64,000 nt of DNA from Fictibacillus arsenicus (GCF_001999465.1 NZ_MQMF01000003.1:62001-126000); one strand, 5' to 3'. Shown: positions 25,911 through 35,646, counted from the first letter of the stretch. A program made the numbers and translations. Notes: generated from the sequence alone by a model not told the origin.

Positions 25911-27260
25911 ATGATACGCACAATCCTTATTGCACTGTTGTTCGTTGCTGTAGCAGGGACAGGATATTGGGGCTATACAGAGCACCAAGAAAAGAATGCT
26001 ATTCTTCTGCAGGCAGAAAATAACTATCAGCGGGCTTTCCATGATCTGAATTTCCATGTTGATTCACTTCATGACAAGATTGGAGAAACGCTGGCTATGA
26101 ACTCCAGAAATCAGCTTTCACCTGCATTAGCTCAAGTTTGGAGATTAACATCTGAAGCTCATAATGATGTAGGACAGCTCCCATTAGCGCTGCTTCCATT
26201 CAATAAAACAGAAGAATTCTTAGCTAAAATGGGAGAATTCAGTTACAGAACAGCAGTTCGAGATCTAGATAAAAATCCATTATCTGATAAAGAATATAAG
26301 ACTTTGAAGGACTTGTACGCTAACGCAAAAGAAATACAGAATGAACTGCGAAGAACAGAATCATTGGCTCAAAAAAACAATCTCCGCTGGATGGATGTAG
26401 AGATGGCACTGGCAACAAATAAGACGCAGGAAGATAATACGATAATCGATGGTTTTAAAACTGTAGATAAGAATGTTGAAGGATATTCAGAAGTGAATTT
26501 CGGTCCTGAAGTATCCAACATGATGAAGATGAAAAACCGTGATCTAAGCCAGTTAAAAGGAAAAAAGATTACGAAAGAAGAAGCTAAAAAGATTGCTATC
26601 GAGTTTTTCGATCTTAAGAAAAATGTAAAGATAACAGTTGAAAAATCAGGTAAAGATGCGAAATACGATGCCTATTCACTAACTCTTTACAACCCAGACA
26701 CTAAAGGTACAACTTATATGGACATTACACAGAAAGGCGGTTACCCGCTTTATGTGCTCTATGACCGCAGTGTAGGCAAGCCGAAAATATCACTGAATGA
26801 TGCCATGTTCCAGGCTGAAGACTTCTTAAAAAAACACATGGAGAGCAAGATGGAAATGGTATCGAGTGATCAATATGACAATATTGCTGTATTCACCTAT
26901 GCAAGGCTTGAAGATGATGTTCGAATCTATCCAGAAGTGGTTACTGTAAAAGTCGCCCTCGATAACGGTGATATTATGGGTTATGAAGGTACTGACTTCC
27001 TGCTGGCTCATCAGGATAGACGTATTCCAGAATTCAAAATTACGGAGAAAGAAGCAAGAACTAATCTGAATCCGAAGTTTGAAGTAAAGGAAGTAAGCAG
27101 GGCTTTGATTAGAAATGATATTAATGAAGAGGTTTTCTGCTATGAATTCCTTGGGGTACTCGGAAATGAAACATATCAAGTGTTCATCAATGCAGAGAAC
27201 GGAAACGAAGAAGAAGTTAAAAAGCTGAAAGAAGCAGAACCTTCTTATAATGAGATCTAA
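25911..27260 (+). CDS. ypeB: Germination protein YpeB
   Basis: YpeB is needed for SleB to be assembled and stabilised in the spore. The 449-residue protein has an N-terminal membrane anchor (about 4-23) and a helical domain (about 25-200). Three PepSY-like repeats follow, seen in the recurring patterns KKITKEEAKKIAIEFF, KPKISLNDAMFQAEDFL and KITEKEARTNL. Length equals that of B. subtilis YpeB. It starts 18 bases after sleB behind AAAGGGGTGA. Its terminator lies 180 bases downstream, because a dispersed repeat occupies the 3' untranslated region. Confidence 0.94.
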   Translation: MIRTILIALLFVAVAGTGYWGYTEHQEKNAILLQAENNYQRAFHDLNFHVDSLHDKIGETLAMNSRNQLSPALAQVWRLTSEAHNDVGQLPLALLPFNKTEEFLAKMGEFSYRTAVRDLDKNPLSDKEYKTLKDLYANAKEIQNELRRTESLAQKNNLRWMDVEMALATNKTQEDNTIIDGFKTVDKNVEGYSEVNFGPEVSNMMKMKNRDLSQLKGKKITKEEAKKIAIEFFDLKKNVKITVEKSGKDAKYDAYSLTLYNPDTKGTTYMDITQKGGYPLYVLYDRSVGKPKISLNDAMFQAEDFLKKHMESKMEMVSSDQYDNIAVFTYARLEDDVRIYPEVVTVKVALDNGDIMGYEGTDFLLAHQDRRIPEFKITEKEARTNLNPKFEVKEVSRALIRNDINEEVFCYEFLGVLGNETYQVFINAENGNEEEVKKLKEAEPSYNEI

Positions 27261-27267
27261 ATAAAAT

Positions 27268-27435
27268 GCTGTTTTCGTAAGCTTTGTTGCTCTCGATGAG
27301 ACTCGCTTTCCGCATGGTGTGCGGTGAGCCAATTCGTCACCTTGCGACATCGAATGGTCTCGCCCTCGCTCCAATTTACTATCGATGAAGAATTTCTTAA
27401 AAATCTCTCTGTCCCAACTATCTTTTAGAAAAGCA
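27268..27435 (+). repeat. Dispersed intergenic repeat, copy 2 (shortened)
   Basis: This copy opens with GCTGTTTTCGTAAGCTTTGTTGC and closes with ATCTTTTAGAAAAGC like copy 1. Its interior is shorter and diverged (GACTCGCTTTCCGCATGG, GTGCGGTGAGCC kept). It lies between the ypeB stop and the hairpin that should end that transcript. Confidence 0.75.
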
Positions 27436-27441
27436 TAAAAC

Positions 27442-27484
27442 AAGCAAAATTTCGCTTTTTGAAATTTTGCTTTTTCTTTTTTTA
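27442..27484 (+). terminator. Terminator of sleB-ypeB
   Basis: AAGCAAAATTTC and GAAATTTTGCTT form a perfect twelve-base stem with a seven-base loop, followed by a long T-rich run. Confidence 0.85.
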
Positions 27485-27541
27485 AATAACTGTCATAATA
27501 AGGTAAAGGCTACAGAAACGCAATTTTTGGGGGAAGATTTT

Positions 27542-28204
27542 ATGATTGCTGTAGGGGAACCGTTATATTTGCAACCGTTATTTTCAGATAAAAAGGATAA
27601 ATACAGGTGCAAAATTTGTGAAGTGAAAGATGATCGCATTTATATCGATTATCCAAGTAATGAAAAAACAAATCGTACAGAATATTTTTTTGATGGCACC
27701 CAGTTTAAAGCATCATTTGTGGACAAGGAAAAGAATGTTTTTACATTTCGCACTGAACTGCTTGGCAGGAAGATCGAGAAGATTCCAGTATTAATCATTG
27801 CCTCACCGAAAGAGGAAGAAATACATAAGATTCAGCGAAGAGAATTTGTCCGTGTTGAAACATTATTGGATACAGCGGTGAGAAATATGGATGATTCTTA
27901 CCCTCCATTTAATTCTGTCGTGCTTGACCTTAGTGCTGGGGGAATGCTTTTATCTTTGCCGGTAAAACATAATGTGTCAAAAGGAGATATACTGGAATGT
28001 TTAACAGTTCTTCCTATGCAATCAGGTGAGAAAATTTACCTGGATCTTCATTGTAAAGTGTTGAGGATCTTAGATGGACATGCGAAGGATAGACAAAGAG
28101 CACCGCTTCAGTTCGAATCGATTGATCAAAAATCAAGACAGCATATTATAAGATTCTGTTTTGAACAACAGCTTTTAATGAAAAAAAAGGAAACAACCAT
28201 CTAG
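27542..28204 (+). CDS. motI: Cyclic-di-GMP-binding PilZ protein MotI (YpfA)
   Basis: MotI acts as a molecular clutch: with c-di-GMP bound it disengages the flagellar stator MotA in B. subtilis. The 220-residue protein has an N-terminal YcgR-like domain (1-95) and a PilZ domain. The ligand motifs are Arg100-x3-Arg104 in QRREFVRVE and Asp129-x-Ser131-x2-Gly134 in LDLSAGGM, both intact. The ATG at 27542 follows GGGGGAAG. The frame is open upstream but that part lies over the ypeB terminator. Position between ypeB and cmk is as in B. subtilis. Confidence 0.88.
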   Translation: MIAVGEPLYLQPLFSDKKDKYRCKICEVKDDRIYIDYPSNEKTNRTEYFFDGTQFKASFVDKEKNVFTFRTELLGRKIEKIPVLIIASPKEEEIHKIQRREFVRVETLLDTAVRNMDDSYPPFNSVVLDLSAGGMLLSLPVKHNVSKGDILECLTVLPMQSGEKIYLDLHCKVLRILDGHAKDRQRAPLQFESIDQKSRQHIIRFCFEQQLLMKKKETTI

Positions 28205-28255
28205 AATAGCTATCTTTTTTTGGGGAATAATACTCCCGAAAAGAAGGTGACGAAG

Positions 28256-28432
28256 ATTAAAAGACTAGAAAAGTTATTAATTCAGCTTGCTATTGCTCAT
28301 TTTATATTATTATTGATCGCACAAGTTTTTCTAGAGATTCCTTCGTTTAAGATGTACACGAATAAAAGCATTCATTATGAAGGAGTCATAAAAGGGGAAA
28401 GAGAACCTGCCTTGGAAACGATAGACCGTTAA
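28256..28432 (+). CDS. ypfB: YpfB-like small membrane protein, possible ATT start
   Basis: This short protein (about 58 residues from 28256) has a basic start (KRLEKLLIQL), one membrane helix (about 10-28) and an extracytoplasmic tail. Its position between motI and cmk and its layout match YpfB, of unknown function. The only good ribosome binding site, AGAAGGTGA (28241-28249), points to ATT at 28256. An in-frame GTG at 28247 lies inside that site, and a TTG at 28220 has none. The start is therefore uncertain. Confidence 0.55.
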   Translation: MKRLEKLLIQLAIAHFILLLIAQVFLEIPSFKMYTNKSIHYEGVIKGEREPALETIDR

Positions 28433-28490
28433 GCAGGAATTGTGATAAGATAGATATAGAATTAATCTGTCATTTTTAGATTATGTACAG

Positions 28491-28522
28491 AAAAAGCAGG
28501 GGAAAGTTTACCTGCTTTTATT
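28491..28522 (+). terminator. Hairpin terminator before cmk
   Basis: AAAAGCAGG and CCTGCTTTT form a nine-base stem with a ten-base loop, followed by TTATTG. It probably ends motI-ypfB transcription. Confidence 0.55.
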
Positions 28523-28562
28523 GTTATGTATTCATTGTCATAGGTATGGGGTAGGAGGAAAC

Positions 28563-29237
28563 ATGAAAAAATTATTATCGATTGCTATTGATGGTCCTGC
28601 AGGTGCAGGAAAAAGCACGGTAGCAAAGCAAGTAGCTGAGCGACTTTCTTTTATTTATATTGACACTGGTGCCATGTACAGGGCATTAACTTATAAAGCT
28701 CTTTCGTTAGGGGCGGACTTAAATGATGGAATCGCTCTTGAATCAGTTCTTCAGACAACAAAGATCGAATTGGTGAAAATCGAAACAGGTCAAGCAGTGT
28801 ATCTTGATGGAAAGGACGTATCAGAAGCAATCAGGTCAGCAGAAGTAACAAATAATGTTTCTTTTGTTGCACGGCAAAAAGAAGTACGGATTGAAATGGT
28901 GAAAAGACAGCAGCAGCTTGCCGAATCAGGCGGAGTAGTCATGGATGGCCGGGATATCGGTACACATGTGATGCCAAATGCTGAACTGAAAATCTTCTTG
29001 ATCGCGTCAGTAGATGAACGCGCTCGAAGAAGATATGAAGAAAATCTTGCAAAAGGATTCCCGGCAGATTTTGAATTGTTAAAAAGTGAAATTTCACTTC
29101 GGGACAAAAGAGACAGCGAAAGAGAAGCTGCTCCATTAAGAAAAGCAGAAGATGCTATTGAACTGGATACAACTAGCATGACCATCGAAGAAGTAGTCTC
29201 AAGCATTCTTAATTTTGCAGAGGAAAGGGCACGCTAA
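28563..29237 (+). CDS. cmk: Cytidylate kinase
   Basis: Cmk phosphorylates CMP and dCMP with ATP. The 224-residue protein shows the P-loop GPAGAGKST (residues 11-19), [14 protein letters not shown], the NMP-binding region and [16 protein letters not shown], then [12 protein letters not shown] and [13 protein letters not shown]. Length equals that of B. subtilis Cmk. AGGAGGA stands before the ATG at 28563. The next gene, plsC, begins three bases after the stop, as in many Bacillaceae. Confidence 0.95.
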   Translation: MKKLLSIAIDGPAGAGKSTVAKQVAERLSFIYIDTGAMYRALTYKALSLGADLNDGIALESVLQTTKIELVKIETGQAVYLDGKDVSEAIRSAEVTNNVSFVARQKEVRIEMVKRQQQLAESGGVVMDGRDIGTHVMPNAELKIFLIASVDERARRRYEENLAKGFPADFELLKSEISLRDKRDSEREAAPLRKAEDAIELDTTSMTIEEVVSSILNFAEERAR

Positions 29238-29239
29238 TT

Positions 29240-29821
29240 ATGAAGCTTTATTCTTTCGGAAAATGGCTTTGCGGTACTTATTTTAAGAGTTCATTTAAAC
29301 CTGAAATAATCGGGGCGGAAAATATGCCAGATACTGGCGGGGTATTGCTCTGTACGAATCATATTCACAATTATGATCCCCCACTTGTTGGTGTTGCTTC
29401 ACCAAGGGATGTTCACTTCATGGCGAAAGCAGAACTCTTTTCGGTGCCAGTATTGAAACATGTTTTGCCTAAAATTAACGCGTTTCCTGTAAAAAGGGGA
29501 ATGAGCGATAAGACAGCTTTAAAAACAGGTATGAACCTTTTAAAAGAAGGAAAGGTAGTCGGCCTTTTCCCAGAAGGGACCAGAAGCAAAACAGGTGAGA
29601 TCGGCGAAGGTTTGGCGGGTGCAGGGTTCTTTGCGCTTAAATCTGAAGCTCATATCGTCCCTTGTGCAATTGTCGGTCAGTATAAAAAAGGAAAAAGTTT
29701 GAAAATTATCTTTGGCAAGCCGATTGACTTTACACATTTACGCGAGCAAAAAGCTTCCGCAAAAGAAGCTACAGAGCTTATAATGAATCATATAGCACAG
29801 TTGAAAAAAGATAACGAATAG
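29240..29821 (+). CDS. plsC: 1-acyl-sn-glycerol-3-phosphate acyltransferase
   Basis: PlsC acylates lysophosphatidic acid to phosphatidic acid at the membrane. The 193-residue protein has acyltransferase motif I as NHIHNYDPP (HX4D), motif III as FPEGTRSKTGE, and a following AHIVPCAIVG segment. The short length is usual for Firmicutes PlsC. It forms a cmk-plsC pair. The two other phospholipid genes plsY and gpsA are only 4 kb downstream. Confidence 0.9.
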   Translation: MKLYSFGKWLCGTYFKSSFKPEIIGAENMPDTGGVLLCTNHIHNYDPPLVGVASPRDVHFMAKAELFSVPVLKHVLPKINAFPVKRGMSDKTALKTGMNLLKEGKVVGLFPEGTRSKTGEIGEGLAGAGFFALKSEAHIVPCAIVGQYKKGKSLKIIFGKPIDFTHLREQKASAKEATELIMNHIAQLKKDNE

Positions 29822-29902
29822 GTTTGTTCTTTACAATGTTAATGTTCTTTCAAAGTGAAAGTTCAATAAATTATTTTTTAATTTTTTGAGGAGGCCACGA
29901 AC

Positions 29903-31042
29903 ATGACAGAGGAAATGAGCACAAGTTTAACAAATGCTACTCAAGCTGAAACAGGCGAAATCGTAAAAGGTACGGTTCTGAAAGTAGAAGACAAACATGC
30001 GTTAGTTGATATCAGCGCTAAACAAGACGCATTTTTGCCGATTAATGAGGTTTCAAGTCTTTTTATTGAAAAGGTAAGTGATGTATTAAATGAAGGAGAT
30101 CAAATCACTGTTAAAGTGCTTTCTCATACAGAGGACAAACTGCTTGTTTCAAAAAAAGCGGTTGACAGTGAAAAATCCTGGTCTGAGCTTCAAGAAAAAT
30201 ACGAAGCGAAAGAAACGTTTGAAGTTACAGTTCACGAAGTAGTAAAAGGCGGTCTTGTTGTAGATTTAGGAGTACGCGCATTTATTCCTGCCTCAATGGT
30301 TGAATCACATTTTGTAGAGGACTTTTCAGATTATAAAGGCAAGAAGCTTTCGGTTAAAATTGTTGAGCTTGATACTGAAAAAGGGCGTGTAATATTATCA
30401 CACCGTGCCGTAACTGAAGAGGAAGAAGCGGGAAGAAAGCAGGAGATTTTAGACCGCCTCGCTCCAGGAGAAATTATTGAAGGTAAAGTTCAGCGTCTTA
30501 CGGACTTTGGAGCCTTTGTTGATATTGGAGGCGTCGACGGATTAGTTCACGTATCTCAGCTTTCTCATAATCGTGTAGATAACCCTTCTGAAGTATTAAG
30601 TGAAGGCCAAACAGTTAAAGTGAAAGTTCTTTCTGTAGACCGCGATAATGACAGAATCTCGCTATCAATTAAAGAAACACAGCCTGGACCGTGGGAAGAA
30701 GCTAGTTCTTCTATTACACCCGGAAGTGTCATTGAAGGTACAGTAAAACGAATCGTTGCTTTTGGTGCATTTGTTGAAGTGGCACCTGGGATTGAAGGCC
30801 TTGTGCACATTTCAGAGATGGCAAACCGCCATATCGGCAACCCGAGTGAAGTTGTTAAAGAAGGACAGCAAGTATCTGTAAAAGTACTTGATGTAAACAG
30901 CAAAGAAAAAAGAATGAGCTTAAGTATGAAAGCCGTTCAAGATGAAAAAGATAAAGAAAATCTTAAACAAAACCTTCCGAAAGAAGAAAAAGGATTTTCG
31001 TTAGCTGAAATGATTGGCGATCAGCTAAAAGAATACAAGTGA
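29903..31042 (+). CDS. ypfD: S1-domain RNA-binding protein YpfD (ribosomal protein S1 homologue)
   Basis: This 379-residue protein is built of four S1 domains (about 17-85, 103-170, 188-256, 273-343). The OB-fold pattern repeats as [40 protein letters not shown] and [20 protein letters not shown]. This is the Bacillus S1 homologue that lacks the ribosome-docking domains of E. coli S1 and is not essential in B. subtilis. GAGGAGG stands before the ATG. Only the start distinguishes it from upstream plsC by 80 bases. Confidence 0.92.
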   Translation: MTEEMSTSLTNATQAETGEIVKGTVLKVEDKHALVDISAKQDAFLPINEVSSLFIEKVSDVLNEGDQITVKVLSHTEDKLLVSKKAVDSEKSWSELQEKYEAKETFEVTVHEVVKGGLVVDLGVRAFIPASMVESHFVEDFSDYKGKKLSVKIVELDTEKGRVILSHRAVTEEEEAGRKQEILDRLAPGEIIEGKVQRLTDFGAFVDIGGVDGLVHVSQLSHNRVDNPSEVLSEGQTVKVKVLSVDRDNDRISLSIKETQPGPWEEASSSITPGSVIEGTVKRIVAFGAFVEVAPGIEGLVHISEMANRHIGNPSEVVKEGQQVSVKVLDVNSKEKRMSLSMKAVQDEKDKENLKQNLPKEEKGFSLAEMIGDQLKEYK

Positions 31043-31050
31043 TTTTTATT

Positions 31051-31084
31051 GAAAGCTCCCGATTATCATCGGGGGCTTTTTTTC
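31051..31084 (+). terminator. Terminator of ypfD
   Basis: AAAGCTCCCGAT and ATCGGGGGCTTT pair around a four-base loop and are followed by a T run. Confidence 0.85.
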
Positions 31085-31134
31085 TGCGATTAAGCACGTG
31101 AAGAAAGTGGCATAATGCTATCGAGGTGAAATTC

Positions 31135-31737
31135 ATGAATGATGGCATACTTTTTTATTGGTTCATGTGGATCGGTTGGGTTGTAACAACCTTTTTAATT
31201 AAAAAAAATCCATTTAGAAATGCAGTGATTTTCATTTTGCTGCCAGGGATAGTCATGTCAGGTTATAATATTCCTTTTACATTGGGAACTGTTAATGCAG
31301 CTTTTCTCTACTTTTTAATTATCGGGCTTGTCCATGTTATTCGAAGTACAGGTGAGCTTCACTATTTTTTAACTGTAAGTTTTATTATAGGTGTAAGCTA
31401 TGCAGTTCTTCAGATTTTTGCACTTTATGATCCTGCTAAACTGTTTATCGATAAAAAGTATTTGCTGATTATCTTTCTTGCAGCTGTGCTGTTTCTTATT
31501 TCAAAAAGAAATATCGATTTATTCTATATTCCCTTAATTGGTATTTTTATTGGAGATTCTTTATATCAGTTATTGATCTTCAGGCTTACCGGATACTTAG
31601 AAATAGGTTCTTTGTTTGTATTGGATTTGCTCGCTTCAACTACAATGATTCTGTTTTGTATGGTAATATTGGTAGATATGTTCAAAAAATTAAGGCGTGT
31701 CTCTTATAAAAAGGTTAATCCAGCAAAGCCGATATAA
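31135..31737 (+). CDS. yphA: YphA-like integral membrane protein
   Basis: This is a 200-residue protein of almost entirely hydrophobic segments, with about six to seven predicted membrane helices and little soluble sequence. Position between ypfD and der and the length match YphA of B. subtilis, whose function is unknown. The ATG at 31135 lies 5 bases after GAGGTGA; the GTG at 31126 is inside that site and is not likely to be used. Confidence 0.75.
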   Translation: MNDGILFYWFMWIGWVVTTFLIKKNPFRNAVIFILLPGIVMSGYNIPFTLGTVNAAFLYFLIIGLVHVIRSTGELHYFLTVSFIIGVSYAVLQIFALYDPAKLFIDKKYLLIIFLAAVLFLISKRNIDLFYIPLIGIFIGDSLYQLLIFRLTGYLEIGSLFVLDLLASTTMILFCMVILVDMFKKLRRVSYKKVNPAKPI

Positions 31738-31758
31738 TGGAAACCTATTATTATTAAG

Positions 31759-31788
31759 TTGTCTAAGCTATCAAGAATTTGCTAAAAT
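31759..31788 (+). promoter_or_regulatory. Promoter for der
   Basis: TTGTCT (31759-31764) and TAAAAT (31783-31788) are spaced by 18 bases, with a TG two bases before the second box, in the gap after yphA. Confidence 0.45.
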
Positions 31789-31883
31789 AAGTGGACTTGT
31801 CTAATTTTATTGCAACTTAACAAAGTAATGATGAATTCATAAAGAAATGATTGATTTGATCAGGAAAAAAGGGAAGTGTCAAC

Positions 31884-33197
31884 ATGACTAAACCAGTTTT
31901 AGCCATAGTAGGAAGACCAAATGTAGGGAAATCTACTATATTTAACAGAATTGCCGGAGACCGCATATCCATTGTAGAAGATATGCCAGGTGTTACCCGT
32001 GACCGCATCTATAGTTCAGCGGAATGGCTGAATACCGAATTTAACTTAATCGATACAGGCGGAATAGAAATCAGTGATGCACCGTTCATGAGCCAGATGA
32101 AGGAACAAGCAGAACTGGCTATTGAAGAAGCCGACGTTATCTTGTTCTTAGTAGATGGTATGAATGGTATTACAGCGGCTGATGAAGAAGTAGCTAAAAT
32201 GCTTTTTCGTTCAAAAAAGCCTGTTGTTTTAGGTGTGAACAAAATTGATAATCCGGAAAGAAAAGAATTGTTATATGAATTTTACAGCCTAGGAATGGGT
32301 GAACCCATCGGAGTGTCTGGTACTCATGGAATCGGACTTGGAGATCTTTTGGATCAAGTTATCAGTCATTTTCCTGAAACGGTTGAAGAAGAAAAAGACG
32401 ATGATACGATCTATTTCTCCTTAATCGGAAGACCAAATGTTGGTAAATCTTCTTTAGTAAACGCGATTTTAGGGAAAGAGCGCGTAATCGTAAGCAACAT
32501 TGCAGGTACAACTCGTGATGCTATTGACTCAAGCTTCGAGAAGGAAGATCAAAAGTATGTAATTATCGATACAGCAGGAATGCGCAAGCGCGGAAAAGTA
32601 TACGAGACTACTGAAAAATACAGCGTTATGCGAGCGATGAAAGCAATTGAACGTTCAGATGTCGTCTTGATGGTCATTGATGCAGAAGAAGGTATCATCG
32701 AGCAGGATAAAAAAGTCGCTGGGTTTGCTCATGAAGCAGGAAAAGCGGTCGTTATCGTAGTGAATAAATGGGATGCCATCGAAAAAGATGATAAAACGAT
32801 GCAAAAATTCGAGCAGAAGATTCGTGATCATTTCCTCTACTTATCATATGCACCGATCGTTTTCGTATCTGCATTAACTAAACAGAGACTTCATCATTTG
32901 TTCCCGGTGATTAATCAGGTTGCTGAAAACCATTCATTAAGAGTTCAAACAAATATTTTGAATGAGGTTATCATGGATGCAGTTGCGATGAATCCTGCAC
33001 CAATGGATAATGGAAAACGGTTAAAGATAAACTATGCAACTCAAGTAGCTTCTAAACCGCCTACATTTGTTATTTTCGTTAATGATCCTGAGCTTTTTCA
33101 CTTCTCTTATAAGAGATTTTTAGAGAACAGGATTCGTGAAACATTCGGATTTGTAGGTACACCAATCAAAATTTTTGCAAGAAAGAAAAATGATTAA
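31884..33197 (+). CDS. der: Ribosome biogenesis GTPase Der (EngA)
   Basis: Der is an essential tandem GTPase that helps 50S subunit maturation. The 437-residue protein has two G domains, each opening with GRPNVGKS (about residues 8-15 and 183-190). It has DTGG and DTAG switch II motifs, NKID and NKWD specificity motifs, and a C-terminal KH-like domain (about 350-437, [25 protein letters not shown]). The ATG follows GGGAAGTG. It leads a der-plsY-gpsA group. Confidence 0.96.
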   Translation: MTKPVLAIVGRPNVGKSTIFNRIAGDRISIVEDMPGVTRDRIYSSAEWLNTEFNLIDTGGIEISDAPFMSQMKEQAELAIEEADVILFLVDGMNGITAADEEVAKMLFRSKKPVVLGVNKIDNPERKELLYEFYSLGMGEPIGVSGTHGIGLGDLLDQVISHFPETVEEEKDDDTIYFSLIGRPNVGKSSLVNAILGKERVIVSNIAGTTRDAIDSSFEKEDQKYVIIDTAGMRKRGKVYETTEKYSVMRAMKAIERSDVVLMVIDAEEGIIEQDKKVAGFAHEAGKAVVIVVNKWDAIEKDDKTMQKFEQKIRDHFLYLSYAPIVFVSALTKQRLHHLFPVINQVAENHSLRVQTNILNEVIMDAVAMNPAPMDNGKRLKINYATQVASKPPTFVIFVNDPELFHFSYKRFLENRIRETFGFVGTPIKIFARKKND

Positions 33198-33206
33198 GGT
33201 AATAGT

Positions 33207-33788
33207 ATGATGTGGATCCTCCTCATCTTATTATCTTATTGTTTAGGTTCTATCAGCTTTAGTTATTTGCTTACAAAGCTGTTGAAAAATGAAGATATCA
33301 GGAACCATGGAAGCGGCAATGCAGGTGCCACCAACACATTAAGAGTGCTTGGAAAGGGACCTGCCATTGCTGTCCTTCTTTTAGACAGTTTGAAAGGGAT
33401 ATTGTCTGTTTTTGTACCTTTATGGCTAGGATTTAGTCCAAACATCGCAATACTGTGCGGTTTTGCAGCTGTAATTGGTCATAATTATCCAGTCTTTTTT
33501 GGATTCAAGGGAGGAAAGGGAGTTGCAACAACAATCGGTGTTTTTGCAGCTATATCTTTCTTCCCATCTCTAATAGCAGGTATAATTGCTATTCTTACGA
33601 TTTGGATAAGCCGGTTTGTTTCTTTAGGATCAATCGTTTTTTTAATCCTTACACCTTTCTTCATGCTATATCAATACAGCCTGCCAATTATTGCGATTTT
33701 AACGGGAGGCTGTATCTCTGCTGTTTCAATCTGGCGTCATAGGGGAAACATACAAAGGCTGATAAAAGGGACCGAACGCAAAATTTAA
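33207..33788 (+). CDS. plsY: Glycerol-3-phosphate acyltransferase PlsY
   Basis: PlsY transfers an acyl group from acyl-phosphate to glycerol-3-phosphate, the first step of phosphatidic acid synthesis. The 193-residue membrane protein shows its three cytosolic motifs: [31 protein letters not shown], and the end region with [15 protein letters not shown]. About five membrane helices are predicted. It lies nine bases after der and 20 bases before gpsA, whose product supplies its substrate. Confidence 0.95.
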   Translation: MMWILLILLSYCLGSISFSYLLTKLLKNEDIRNHGSGNAGATNTLRVLGKGPAIAVLLLDSLKGILSVFVPLWLGFSPNIAILCGFAAVIGHNYPVFFGFKGGKGVATTIGVFAAISFFPSLIAGIIAILTIWISRFVSLGSIVFLILTPFFMLYQYSLPIIAILTGGCISAVSIWRHRGNIQRLIKGTERKI

Positions 33789-33808
33789 TAATTTGGAGTG
33801 TGACATAT

Positions 33809-34834
33809 ATGGATAACGTTGCTGTATTAGGTGCTGGAAGCTGGGGAACAGCTCTTGCTATCGTATTAGCTGATAATGGTCACAATGTCCGCTTGTGGGG
33901 ACGGAGAGAAGAACAAGTATCCGAAATTAACGAAGAGCATCGCAACGAGAAATACTTGCCTGGCATTGAGCTTCCGAATAGCATAAATGCTTCTGTAAAG
34001 CTTGAAGAATGTATAGAAGGTGCAGATATCATCGTTCTCGTTACCCCTACAAAAGCGATGAGGGATGTTCTCGGCCAGCTGAAGAATTCATTAACTCGAA
34101 AAGTCACGATTGTTCATGCGAGCAAAGGTATTGAACCTGGTACATATAAGAGAATTTCAGAGATCATTCAAGAGGAGCTGCCTTCGTCGCTTCTAGAAGC
34201 AGTGGTTGTGCTTTCCGGCCCAAGCCATGCAGAGGAAGTATCTTTAAGACAGCCAACGACTGTTACTGTTTCTTCTGAAAAGGTAGAAGCATCAGAAAAA
34301 GTCCAAGATTTGTTTATTAACCAAAATTTCCGTGTCTACACAAACCCTGATGTAATCGGTGTTGAGCTTGGCGGTGCACTAAAGAATATTATCGCTTTAG
34401 GGGCAGGTCTATCTGATGGATTAGGATACGGAGATAACGCTAAGGCAGCATTAATCACCAGAGGACTTGCGGAAATTGCACGGCTCGGAACGCATATGGG
34501 AGCTAATCCTCTTACTTTTTCAGGTTTAACGGGCATTGGCGATTTAATTGTAACTTGTACGAGTGTACATAGCAGAAACTGGCGTGCAGGGAATATGCTT
34601 GGAAAAGGGATGGCACTCGATGATGTCCTAGATAATATGGGAATGGTCGTTGAAGGAGTCAGAACCACCCAAGCGGCTTTCGAATTAAGCAAGAGGGAGC
34701 AAGTTGAAATGCCGATCACACAAGTCCTTTACGATGTTCTCTTCAACAATAAAGGCGCAAAGCAAGCTGTTGATGAGCTGATGCAGCGCTCACGCACACA
34801 TGAAGTTGAGGATGTTTCATCCTTAAAAAGCTAG
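33809..34834 (+). CDS. gpsA: Glycerol-3-phosphate dehydrogenase [NAD(P)+]
   Basis: GpsA reduces dihydroxyacetone phosphate to glycerol-3-phosphate. The 341-residue protein begins with the NAD fold [13 protein letters not shown]. It has the SGPSHAEEV motif, the catalytic-lysine region [16 protein letters not shown] and [17 protein letters not shown] at 33809 is chosen because GGAGTG lies 10 bases upstream; the GTG at 33800 overlaps that site. A terminator follows. Confidence 0.95.
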   Translation: MDNVAVLGAGSWGTALAIVLADNGHNVRLWGRREEQVSEINEEHRNEKYLPGIELPNSINASVKLEECIEGADIIVLVTPTKAMRDVLGQLKNSLTRKVTIVHASKGIEPGTYKRISEIIQEELPSSLLEAVVVLSGPSHAEEVSLRQPTTVTVSSEKVEASEKVQDLFINQNFRVYTNPDVIGVELGGALKNIIALGAGLSDGLGYGDNAKAALITRGLAEIARLGTHMGANPLTFSGLTGIGDLIVTCTSVHSRNWRAGNMLGKGMALDDVLDNMGMVVEGVRTTQAAFELSKREQVEMPITQVLYDVLFNNKGAKQAVDELMQRSRTHEVEDVSSLKS

Positions 34835-34840
34835 TCTGAA

Positions 34841-34883
34841 TAGGCGGGTGTCTAAATAAATTTAGGCAATCGCCTTTTTTCTT
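34841..34883 (+). terminator. Terminator of the der-plsY-gpsA group
   Basis: AGGCG...TCTAAAT pairs with ATTTAGGC...CGCCT in a long stem with small internal mismatches, ending in a T run. Confidence 0.7.
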
Positions 34884-34945
34884 TTCACCCTTCTTGCAAT
34901 GCTGCATACGATAGGGATGAAAAGGAAGTGGGAGGAGGACTTCAG

Positions 34946-35206
34946 GTGGAACGTGAACAACAATTTTTTGACAAGATCGAGAAAAAAACGAGTGTTAAAA
35001 AGGACGATATTTTTAAACTTGCACAATCCGTAAGCGGTTCTAATTTACGTGATGAGCGCACGATTCGAATGCTGATTTCCCAAGTATCTTCTATGGCTGG
35101 GGTAGCTGTCACGAAACAGAAAGAAGACCAGATCGTTCAGGCTGTTTTGAATAATAACATCCCTCTAGACCTGGCAACTCTATCTAAAATGTTCGATGGA
35201 AAATAG
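34946..35206 (+). CDS. Stage VI sporulation protein F-like (SpoVIF family)
   Basis: This is an 86-residue soluble protein: charged start (REQQFFDKIEKKTSVKKDDIFKLAQS), a DERTIRMLISQVS helix and a VLNNNIPLDLATLSKMF end. It matches the SpoVIF/YjcC family, which in B. subtilis supports spore coat assembly in the GerE regulon. The GTG at 34946 follows GGAGGAGG by eight bases; the frame is open for six more codons upstream, but these lie on the ribosome binding site. A terminator follows. The family call rests on pattern memory, not on a search. Confidence 0.7.
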   Translation: MEREQQFFDKIEKKTSVKKDDIFKLAQSVSGSNLRDERTIRMLISQVSSMAGVAVTKQKEDQIVQAVLNNNIPLDLATLSKMFDGK

Positions 35207-35287
35207 GCGGCAGCAGTGAAGCTGTTAACAGTTAATTCTGCGTCTGTTTGATAAGTTACTGAACGTAATTAAGGGAGTATTTAGTCA

Positions 35288-35316
35288 AACACCCGGTCAG
35301 AGCCGGGTGTTTTTTT
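35288..35316 (+). terminator. Terminator after the SpoVIF-like gene
   Basis: AACACCCGG and CCGGGTGTT pair around TCAGAG-type loop bases and are followed by seven T residues. Confidence 0.85.
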
Positions 35317-35376
35317 GTCGTTTGACCATAAGGTGAAGGGTATCATATATGCAGAAATTGTCAGGATGTGTCGGTT

Positions 35377-35468
35377 CGTGGTTATTTTTCATTTTACGTG
35401 GGATTAATTTAATTAACGTGAGAAAAAAATGAACAAACGTGGGATTAAGGTATGTTACCGTGGGAATT
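35377..35468. repeat. 20-21-nt-period motif array B (core ACGTGGGATTAA)
   Basis: CGTGG or CGTGA occurs at 35377, 35397, 35417, 35438 and 35459, giving spacings of 20, 20, 21 and 21 bases. Two copies read CGTGGGATTAA in full (35397, 35438). On the minus strand the core is TTAATCCCACG, close to ATCCACG in arrays A and C. It lies after a terminator and before the yphE promoter. The rest of the 467-base gap, apart from that terminator and promoter, shows no gene. Confidence 0.75.
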
Positions 35469-35635
35469 CTCGTTCTACTACCTGCAGGGGTATCTAAGGG
35501 GTATCTTGCATAATGCAGTTTCAATAGGAGAAACGGCATTCTAAGCAAGGGTTATGTCAACTGACTATTACGAGTGTATGAGATCAAACCAGTTTTATAT
35601 CTATACGAAATGAATTTTAAAGAAATTGAACAAAT

Positions 35636-35646
35636 TATGCTATAAT
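35636..35646 (+). promoter_or_regulatory. Extended -10 promoter for yphE-yphF
   Basis: TATGCTATAAT combines a perfect TATAAT (35641-35646) with an upstream TGC. No good -35 box is seen at the usual distance. It stands 27 bases before the yphE start. Confidence 0.5.
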
